64,000 nt of DNA, taken from Engraulis encrasicolus (lineage: Eukaryota > Chordata > Actinopteri > Clupeiformes > Engraulidae). The stretch is taken from positions 47,228,778 through 47,292,777 of the forward strand of contig NC_085868.1 in assembly GCF_034702125.1 (NCBI RefSeq), read 5' to 3'. The position numbers and the translations under genes were made by a program. The notes beneath the pieces were generated by a model. It saw only the letters and a program-made list of their open reading frames with translations, did no database searches and was not told the origin of the DNA. Of this stretch, positions 53,021 to 64,000 are shown piece by piece. Positions within the stretch are counted from its first letter, which is position 1; each line of letters opens with the position of its first letter.

Positions 53021-53574
53021 AACCAGTCATTTAGGCAAGCAACTCAAGCATTGTGACAGTCTGAGTTTATATAGAGGTGAAAGTTAACCATGTGACCAGA
53101 GTAATCAGGCATGTGGCAGCTGCAGGAAGTAATTCAATGAACTTGTAACAGTCATATATACTCAAGTGAGGGCAGGTACTAATTGACATATTGATTGGGC
53201 ACTACCATTGTTCCTGGTTGATGGTAGGCAATGTCAATCATGTCAAGCATTTGACTTTCAATTGTGCAATGGCACTTCACAAGATAGCCTATTTTTTTTT
53301 ACTAGGTGGCAATATTCTGATTTAAAATTGGATGCTGGAGTTTTGGCGTGCACATCCAAGACAAAGGCATTAGCAGGTGCCAACTTAAAAAAGTGTTTGT
53401 GTAGCACATTGGTTGCAACTTCATTTATTGGAAGCAGAACCAGCAACATTTCCAATCATAGACCTTCTTCTAATTAGGCCTGACAATAAGTAATTACACT
53501 CCATCATGGCCAGGAGCAACCTAAAGTGACATACAGATATGCAACATTGGTTACTGTCCCTAGGGTAATGCCGG

Positions 53575-53648
53575 GTTAGGAGGGATTAGAACCTGCAACT
53601 CTCTGATCTTAAGTCCACCTCCCTAACCATTAGGCCAAGGCAGCCACA
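53575..53648 (-). repeat. tRNA-derived SINE head in element X (reverse orientation)
   Basis: On the minus strand CTGCCTTGGCCTAATGGTTA (A box) and GAGAGTTGCAGGTTCTAATC (B box) give a tRNA-like head. Its mirror copy is at 60779. Confidence 0.75.
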
Positions 53649-53941
53649 TAATGCACCCAATCATGGCCTACACGAAGAAAACACCTGTTATAACCGCACA
53701 GTAGTTAACTGTGATATGACGAAAAGTCTCTCTGGATTTCACAGTAACAAATCGTCAGCTTGCTACCAAAACCGCCTAAGTCCGAATTTGGTCAAAATGA
53801 GATTTTCACATAAACTTACTCCCCTACCACAGCTGCATCACCATGCCTTTCCGCCAGGGTCATTTATCAATCACAACAATCACCAGAGTCAAAAATAGTT
53901 AGGTATAAAGTCACACACTGCCTATGAGAAAATGAATGACC

Positions 53942-54098
53942 AGGGACGTAGCTATAGGGAGGACAAGGAGGGCATTTGCCTGTAGGCCTAGGGCCCTCCT
54001 GCAGGTGGCAGTGGTAGGGGCCCTATTATGACCTTGGCAGGTGGCATGGGGGCCCTATCTTTTCATCCTGGGGCCCTGTGCACAATTGTTCTGCCAAT
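53942..54098 (+). repeat. GGGCCC-rich short repeat, second copy
   Basis: CAGGGACGTAGCTATAGGGA to GTGCACAATTGTTCTGCC matches the order of the minus-strand copy at 46350-46507. Confidence 0.55.
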
Positions 54099-54168
54099 GT
54101 GAATGACTTGGGTAACTTGACTTAGCCACTTTTGATGCAAGAAACAATTTATTTACATCTGTTAAGAG

Positions 54169-54230
<62 letters not shown>
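54169..54230. repeat. CT microsatellite
   Basis: About 29 uninterrupted CT units within the 1.9-kb transposon. Confidence 0.95.
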
Positions 54231-54232
<2 letters not shown>

Positions 54233-56029
54233 AAAGTAAATGGCCATGTTTCAAAACTTCATCCTTAGACATCTGTCTGAGATAATCTTGTAGCCACACA
54301 ATGGTTGTAGCATTACGTTAATTGATGATTGTAGCCTTAAAACGAAACCAGCAATTATTAATCATGTGCTTTATTTGATGTTATCACAAGTTTATAGAAG
54401 ACTGCTATAGACTACATCCTCTTATGGCAAGCTGTCATTTCACACATTTATCTAATGTTTTATAAAGTAGATTTTTAACAGTATTGGGTTGATGACATTA
54501 GTGCAATACAATATTGCACACACTGAAAAGTGACCCAATTCCAATGTGTAAAGGATCCAATAGTGGTTCTATACCATATTCTGAATGACACGGTCATGGT
54601 GTTGAAGTGGGCGGGGCACAGTTCTATGACCAGGTTACCTCGGTCATGGGTAAGGCTGGGAGGGTGGTGCAGTTCTATGAGCATGGAAAATAGCAGAAGT
54701 AAACCAAAGATGATAAACAAGGAGGAGACAGTTTGTGAGGAGGTAAAAGGACCAAAAGAATGTCCCCACCCCCCTTACCTCCTCCATGACTGATGGGACC
54801 TCAACATAGAGATTGGAGGCCACTGCATGGCTTACTCTGTGTGGCACTGCAATCTAGATCTGTGCCGATATGAGAAATGAATGTATTACCACTGTGGCAA
54901 TTGCTCTGGCACGATGACAAAAATAGTTTTACTTTGGATGAGAATGTAAATAATAGTTTCTTTGAAAGCTAATGTGACTGAAAGAGCCAGAAAGTAAAAG
55001 AAATCTGTGAAAATCTGTTGGTACACATGAAATTTACCAGCATGCTATATTGTTATAAGGTCTACAAAAATATTGCAATTATTCACCATCTCCAGGATTT
55101 TTTCTCCCATTATTTTAAGTGATTACTACTTTTTGGGAGTGCACGCACCAAGCAGTACACGGGTGTTAAGTGCAGGCACAGAGGCGACCTTCGTTGGTCT
55201 TTTGTCATTCAGGATTAAAGTTTGGAATAAAAATGAAAAAGAATAGAATAACTGTCAAAATAATGTGCAGTGCATTGTTCTTGTTGTGCTGCATCAAATA
55301 ATTTATTTTAAAGTGTTTTGTTTTCCTTAGAAGCCATTTCATGTTTGACTTGCAGCTTCACTCAAAATAAATAAAGAAAATAAAGTAACATCTTAGACAG
55401 GTACTGTTTGTAGTGGACCAATGACACAGACATGATGACAGGATGATGCAGATGTGGTAGGGGAGTAAAGTTCTGCAAAAATCTCCTTCGACCAAAATTA
55501 TTAGGGGGGACTCACAATTTTTCTTTGCCCAGGGTGTCAGATTTCCTAGAACCGCCACTGATGTTTGGCGCCCCCTTTGGCACTTAGTTTTCCCCTGTTT
55601 TCCGAAAACCCCAAAATCGGACTTAGGCGGTTTTGGTAGCAAGCCGACGATATTATGGCAGAATGTCACAGTATGTTACTGTGAAATGAATGCAATTAGT
55701 AGCCAGTAACTCCCTGTGAGTTCACAGTAAGATATTGTTACACACTTGAAGTGGGCGAAAGTTCAATGGGAAGGCATGTCAGTTGGGTTGAAGGCTGACG
55801 CCTTTACAGTAGTTAACTGTGATATGACGAATTCACAGTATGTTACTGTGAAATGAATGCAATTAGTAGCCAGTAACTCCCTGTGAGTTCACAGTAAGAT
55901 ATTGTTACACACTTGAAGTGGGCGAAAGTTCAATGGGAAGGCATGTCAGTTGGGTTGAGGGCTGACGCCTTTACTCAAAGTGATATACAAATATACAACA
56001 ATGGTTGCTGTCCCTAGGGCAATGTAGGC

Positions 56030-56103
56030 TTCGGAGGGATCTGAACCTGCAACCTTCTGAATTTAAGTCCACCTCCCTAACCATTAGGCCAAGACTGCCA
56101 TAT
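56030..56103 (-). repeat. tRNA-derived SINE head in element X (reverse orientation)
   Basis: On the minus strand GGCAGTCTTGGCCTAATGGT (A box) and AGAAGGTTGCAGGTTCAGAT (B box). Its mirror is at 60226. Confidence 0.75.
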
Positions 56104-56899
56104 AGTGCAATCTGGGCCTTCAGACACTTCATCGACATTTAGTCATCAACTTCTTGTTTGCTACATGTCTTCCCATGCTTGGTCATCTTTTTTCTCACTT
56201 CCTCATGTCAATATGTGCAACCTGAGGGGGAGGGGCTTAGGATATACGTGCTTCAGATCGTGTCCCATCATGCAATGCACTTATGGAGAGCCATTTATCT
56301 AGAAGGAATATATTAAGTGTGCTTCAAAATATTACTCCTTGTTATATTCTGTGTTTATTGTAGGGGTTGTACTATTTAAAGTGGTACACAAGAAAAATGA
56401 CCATATTCCCACCATCATGAAGATGGTCATGTATATCTCCCAATATATATAAGCTCATTCTTCTGTTACTTGGCAGAGAGTGGGGATAAAGTAGTCAACT
56501 GATGATGGGTGTATACATGTATACCACAAGACATTAAGCATGAAATAATTTGCTGAAAATGTCAATGAAAGGTGTGATTGTAATGAAGAGCCCAACCTGT
56601 CTTTGACTGAAGTTGTGCCCCAATGCACTAATAATTTAATAGATGCTCCGCCCACACAGTAGTTTACTGTGATGTTTCCTAGTTTATCACTTTGTCATGC
56701 TGGTTATCCTTGAAGAGCACAGTAAAATACTGTGATGTGCAAGTTAGGTGAGAAATGGCAAGTGATACAATGATTTCAGACTAATTTGCTGTGTGCCGTG
56801 TGACCATCACAGTAGCATAGTGTACCAGAACATCAGAGTAATTAACTGTGAGATTTCACAGTAAATTACTCTGAAATCCTTGTAAATTTTTACTGTGTA

Positions 56900-59430
<2,531 letters not shown>

Positions 59431-60225
59431 TACACAGTAAAAAATTTACAAGGATTTCAGAGTAATTTACTGTGAAATCTCACAGTTAATTACTCTGATG
59501 TTCTGGTACACTATGCTACTGTGATGGTCACAGGGCACACAGCAAATTAGTCTGAAATCATTGTATCACTTGCCATTTCTCACCTAACTTGCACATCACA
59601 GTATTTTACTGTGCTCTTCAAGGATAACCAGCATGACAAAGTGATAAACTAGGAAACATCACAGTAAACTACTGTGTGGGCGGAGCATCTATTATTAGTG
59701 CATTGGGGCACAACTTCAGTCAAAGACAGGTTGGGCTCTTCATTACAATCACACCTTTCATTGACATTTTCAGCAAATTATTTCATTCTTAATGTCTTGT
59801 GGTATACATGTATACACCCATCATCAGTTGACTACTTTATCCCCACTCTCTGTCAAGTATCAGAAGAATGAGCTTATATATATTGGGAGATATACATGAC
59901 CATCTTCATGATGGTGGGAATATGGTCATTTTTCTTGTGTACCACTTTAAATAGTACAACCCCTACAATAAACACAGAATATAACAAGGAGTAATATTTT
60001 GAAGCACACTTAATATATTCCTTCTAGATAAATGGCTCTCCATAAGTGCATTGCATGATGGGACACGATCTGAAGCACATATGTCCTAAGCCCCTCCCCC
60101 TCAGGTTGCACATATTGACATGAGGAAGTGAGAAAAAAGATGACCAAGCATGGGAAGACATGTAGCAAACAAGAAGTTGATGACTAAATGTCAATGAACT
60201 GTCTGAAGGCCCAGATTGCGCTATA

Positions 60226-60350
60226 TGGCAGTCTTGGCCTAATGGTTAGGGAGGTGGCCTTAAGTTCAGAGGGTTGCAGGTTCAAATCCCTCCGATCCCT
60301 ACATTGCCCTAGGGACAGCAACCATTGTTGTATATTTGTATATCACTTTG
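60226..60350 (+). repeat. tRNA-derived SINE in element X, right copy
   Basis: GGCAGTCTTGGCCTAATGGT (A box), GGGTTGCAGGTTCAAATCCC (B box) and CCTAGGGACAGCAACC. The B box is better kept here than in the left copy. Confidence 0.75.
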
Positions 60351-60670
60351 AGTAAAGGCGTCAGCCCTCAACCCAACTGACATGCCTTCCCATTGAACTT
60401 TCGCCCACTTCAAGTGTGTAACAATATCTTACTGTGAACTCACAGGGAGTTACTGGCTACTAATTGCATTCATTTCACAGTAACATACTGTGAATTCGTC
60501 ATATCACAGTTAACTACTGTAAAGGCGTCAGCCTTCAACCCAACTGACATGCCTTCCCATTGAACTTTCGCCCACTTCAAGTGTGTAACAATATCTTACT
60601 GTGAACTCACAGGGAGTTACTGGCTACTAATTGCATTCATTTCACAGTAACATACTGTGACATTCTGCCA
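60350..60670. repeat. Tandem duplication of an about 175-bp block in element X
   Basis: GGCGTCAGCCCTCAACCCAA through CTACTAATTGCATTCATTTC and a TTACTGTG palindrome occurs twice in a row. The same doubling is present in the left copy (55665-56000), so it is older than the copying of X. Confidence 0.85.
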
Positions 60671-60778
60671 TAATTTGTTACTGTGAAATCCAGAGAGACT
60701 TTTCGTCATATCACAGTTAACTACTGTGCGGTTATAACAGGTGTTTTCTTTGTGTAGGCCATGATTGGGTGCATTATG

Positions 60779-60905
60779 TGGCTGCCTTGGCCTAATGGTT
60801 AGGGAGGTGGACTTAAGATCAGAGAGTTGCAGGTTCTAATCCCTCCTAACCCGGCATTACCCTAGGGACAGTAACCAATGTTGCATATCTGTATGTCACT
60901 TTAGG
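60779..60905 (+). repeat. tRNA-derived SINE in element X, right copy
   Basis: GGCTGCCTTGGCCTAATGGT (A box), GAGAGTTGCAGGTTCTAATC (B box) and CCTAGGGACAGTAACCAATG. Confidence 0.75.
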
Positions 60906-63302
60906 TTGCTCCTGGCCATGATGGAGTGTAATTACTTATTGTCAGGCCTAATTAGAAGAAGGTCTATGATTGGAAATGTTGCTGGTTCTGCTTCCAATAA
61001 ATGAAGTTGCAACCAATGTGCTACACAAACACTTTTTTAAGTTGGCACCTGCTAATGCCTTTGTCTTGGATGTGCACGCCAAAACTCCAGCATCCAATTT
61101 TAAATCAGAATATTGCCACCTAGTAAAAAAAATAGGCTATCTTGTGAAGTGCCATTGCACAATTGAAAGTCAAATGCTTGACATGATTGACATTGCCTAC
61201 CATCAACCAGGAACAATGGTAGCGCCCAATCAATCTGTGAATTAGTAGCTGCCCTCACTTGAGTATATATGACTGTTACAAGTTCATTGAATTACTTCCT
61301 GCAGCTGCCACATGCCTGATTACTCTGGTCACATGGTTAACTTTCACCTCTATATAAACTCAGACTGTCACAATGCTTGAGTTGCTTGCCTAAATGACTG
61401 GTTCGCTGGCTCTCTGTCCGGCTTGTTGGTTAGTGAGCTAACTGACCGACCAACTGACTGTTTGTTGGCCAGCTGGTTGGCTGGCTAACTGACTCTTTTG
61501 GTTGACTGTATGGCTGGTTTGTTAGCTGGCTAGCCATACAACTGACTTGTTTGTTGGTTAGTTGGCTGACTAACTGAGTGTTAATTGGTTAGCCGGCTCT
61601 TTGGCTGGCTAGCTGACAACTGACTCTTTTGGTTGGCTGGTGGACTGGTTTGTTGGCTGGCTTGCTATTTAGTTGGTAGTGAGTATTGTGGTAGCAGGTA
61701 CCCTTTTTGGTGTGTTGCTTACTTGATTAAGAAATTTCAGGATTGTCTAATTATGCTCAACTAGAGTATTCTATGCACACTGGTTAATGTACTCTCATCC
61801 AGGAGATAGCAATTATTAAGTGGTAATAATATTGCACATACTGCAGAAACTTGAATTTCTCTGTGGTTATGGAAAGTTTGGATGTTGGATAGTATGGATA
61901 GTTGGATAGTATGGATAGTTTTTGTCTATCAATACAAGAGAACAGTGTGATGGACTGGTTCCATGCCACAGTTGTCTCAGTCATGGTGGGGAATGGGAGG
62001 TGCCACAATAACATGGTAGCTACCTCTTTTGTGGTGATGAATGGAGGGGCGGGATCATGGTAGTGTGGGTAGGGTGACAGTAACTTACTGTGGTGTGGCC
62101 ACAGTAAACTACTGTGAGAAGATCACAGTAAACTGTGAGGATGGCCACAGGGAATTACTGGCTACTAATTGCATTCATTTCACAGTAGTTTACTGTGACA
62201 TCACGGGAATATTTTTTACTGTGTAGTGTATGTGGGTAGTGAGTGTTGTCTTTTCAGTGACAGTGTTCTTATTGTAATGGACTCTACAGGGGTCCTATTC
62301 GAAAACAAGGTATGTTATCTAAGACCAATACATTTAATTAATGCCGAATTAAATTGAAATAGGGGAAATATTCCAATATAAATTATCAATTTATTAACAG
62401 TCTTAAACATGTGTGCAGGTCTAAATCATGTCTTTTCTCCCGAAAAAAACCTGAGCACAGCAATGAATTCCCCATGTATGAAAACTTATAGCTGGCATAA
62501 TATATTTAAGAGTTGACCTTGTTTAATCAAAGACATGTACTGTATATCTCTGGTGACGGCGGCCATATTGGATTCCTTCATTTTGAGGTACTATGGGATT
62601 TTTTGAGCCTGGTATACAGCAGATTTGAGTTAAGCATCTTTCAAAACCCATGGAAATGCTGTAAACCAAACATGAACACTAAAAAGATACTTTATCCTGG
62701 AAGTAAAAATATGGACACAGAAGTGTAGCATTTTTGGGTCAAAAAACAGTGCTTTTTTGTGGTGTCATCCCATGTTCTACTGCCAATAACTAAAGAATGG
62801 AAATAGGTAAACTCACACTTCTTTTTTCAGGTGAAAGTAGACAGTTCAGTGCAGTTTTTGGTAGTATTGGTGTTCACAAAGACATCAGACATCATTTTCT
62901 GTTGATCTTGAAAGTTTGATCATAATGTTAAAAATCGTTGACAATATGAGGCTGCCTGTTTTAAAAAAGCTGCCAGCCAATTATATAAGCATTTTCTTCA
63001 AATCTGACCTTAAATCTGATGACAGAATGGGGTTCCCCATATATGAAAACTTAAAAATAAGTCTTATTTTCATATTCATACCTTGTTTAGTCAAAAAGAA
63101 AAGGGATTGCGAGATTTTAACCCGGTGTCGGCGGCCATATTGGATTTTGACAGTTTGAGGCATTTCCGTACATTTTTGCGCCCGGTATACAGCAGATTTG
63201 GATTCAGCACCCTTGAATACCCCTAAATCAGTTGTATACCAAAAATTAACATGATTTGCCTTCAGGACCTTAAATAAGCACATTTTCTGAAATTCTGCCT
63301 AG

Positions 63303-64000
63303 ACTAATAGTGTATTTTATAATACTACACTTTAACACATTACTTTTGAAATACAAATGTACTTAAAATAGACTTAAAATTGAATATACTAATAGTATAT
63401 TTAACAGTACCACACTTAAGCACATTACTTTAAAAATACAAATGTACTTACCATACATTTAAATACAATACACTAATAGTGTATTTTATAATACTACACT
63501 TAAGTACATAACTTTTAAAATACAAAGATACTTAAAATACACTTAAAATATAATACACTAATAGTATAATTTATAATGCTACACTTAAGCACATTACTTT
63601 TAAAATACAAATGTACTTAAAATACATTTAAATAGAATATACTAATAGTATATTTAACAATACCACACTTTAGCACATTACTTTAAAAATACAAATATAT
63701 TTACAATTCATTTAAATACAATACACTAATAGTGTATTTTATAATACTACACGTTAACACATTACTTTTAAAATACAAATGTACTTAAAATAGACTTAAC
63801 ATTGAATATACTACTAGTATAATTAACAATACCACACTTAAGCACATTACTTTAAAAATACAAATGTACTTACAATACATTTAAATACAATACACTAATA
63901 GTGTATTTTATAATACTACACTTAAGTACATAACTTTTAAAATACAAAGATACTGAAAATACACTTAAAATATAATACACTAACAGTATACTGTATAATG
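63303..64000 (+). repeat. AT-rich satellite of about 84-bp units, runs off the right edge
   Basis: CTAATAGT-type unit starts occur at about 63304, 63389, 63472, 63557, 63641, 63727, 63811, 63896 and 63980. Two unit types alternate irregularly: one with GTGTATTTTATAATACTACA and one with GTATATTTAACAATACCACA. The last unit left of the 13.7-kb composite (49480-49592) has the same orientation. Confidence 0.9.

Larger units (their letters stand above)
53752..55650. mobile_element. 1.9-kb DNA transposon inside element X, left copy only
   Basis: The left end TCGTCAGCTTGCTACCAAAA-CCGCCTAAGTCCGA is mirrored by the right end TCGGACTTAGGCGGTTTTGG-TAGCAAGCCGACGA, 34 bases with one mismatch. In the right X copy the site reads uninterrupted as ACAAATTATGG (complement), so the borders are exact. 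The inside carries a CT microsatellite and a GGGCCC-rich repeat. I found no convincing transposase frame. Confidence 0.88.
52218..56897. mobile_element. Element X, left copy, interrupted by a second element
   Basis: It begins CACAGTAAAAAAT and ends TTTTTACTGTG, with TA directly outside both ends (52216-52217 and 56898-56899). Without its 1.9-kb insertion it is about 2.78 kb. It contains many CACAGTAA-TTACTGTG palindromes, a CCAGCCAACCAA-type low-complexity tract (52755-53020), two reverse SINE heads and a tandem pair of about 175-bp blocks (55665-56000). The right copy at 59433-62223 is its reverse complement. No coding frame is recognised. Confidence 0.82.
59433..62223. mobile_element. Element X, right copy (inverted, uninterrupted)
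   Basis: It begins CACAGTAAAAAATTTACAAG and ends GAATATTTTTTACTGTG, with TA outside both ends (59431-59432 and 62224-62225). It is 2,791 bases long and the reverse complement of 52218-56897 without the left insertion. It has about 40 extra bases near 61675-61715 (TAGTGAGTATTGTGGTAGCA) that are absent on the left. Confidence 0.85.

Noticed and set aside
60226..60300. tRNA gene candidate (A and B boxes present)
   Set aside because: The acceptor stem does not pair, several diverged copies exist in the window and a SINE core or tail follows. These are tRNA-derived retroposons.

Overview
This window is vertebrate genomic DNA and almost certainly from a ray-finned (teleost) fish. It has small exons separated by compact introns with GT-AG borders, long CA/TG microsatellites, many tRNA-derived SINEs, many short hAT-type elements with 8-bp target duplications, and a collagen-less C1q gene of the teleost type. 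I cannot name the species.

Layout. At the left edge two minus-strand exons encode the N-terminus of a GPR180-like protein (850-1327). They lie head-to-head with a complete 12-exon tgds gene on the plus strand (2238-12427). A complete 19-exon DEAD-box helicase gene of the DDX3X/PL10 family follows on the plus strand (14339-29242), with a long 3' UTR. On the minus strand come a complete 6-exon tmem19 gene (39667 down to 34479) and a 3-exon secreted coiled-coil/C1q-domain gene (45973 down to 42495) with a visible TATA box. I joined all spliced frames by hand from the genomic sequence. They close without frameshift at 347 (tgds), 723 (ddx3x), 337 (tmem19) and 307 (C1q-like) residues, close to the family lengths I know for the first three.

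From about 47 kb to the end no gene is visible. This part is an AT-rich satellite (about 299-bp units at 47.1-49.5 kb and about 84-bp units at 63.3-64.0 kb) interrupted by a 13.7-kb structure. That structure has inverted outer arms (49593-51965 and 62475-63302) and, inside them, two nearly identical inverted copies of a 2.8-kb element with CACAGTAAAAAAT ends (52218-56897 and 59433-62223). The left copies carry two later insertions that the right copies lack. I found no transposase frame in it, so it looks like a non-autonomous foldback-like composite.

The genes are unrelated housekeeping or immune genes and do not form a pathway: sugar-nucleotide metabolism (tgds), RNA helicase and translation control (ddx3x), a membrane protein of the DUF92 family (tmem19) and a secreted C1q-like factor. 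The most interesting points are a hairpin insertion that duplicated a ddx3x splice donor, a palindromic element found twice inside CA/TG microsatellites in tmem19 introns with the same orientation relative to the CA strand, a NAGNAG acceptor and a UG-repeat acceptor in ddx3x, a GC-AG intron in tmem19, a heptad-encoding 21-bp repeat in the C1q-like gene, and the giant inverted repeat inside satellite DNA.
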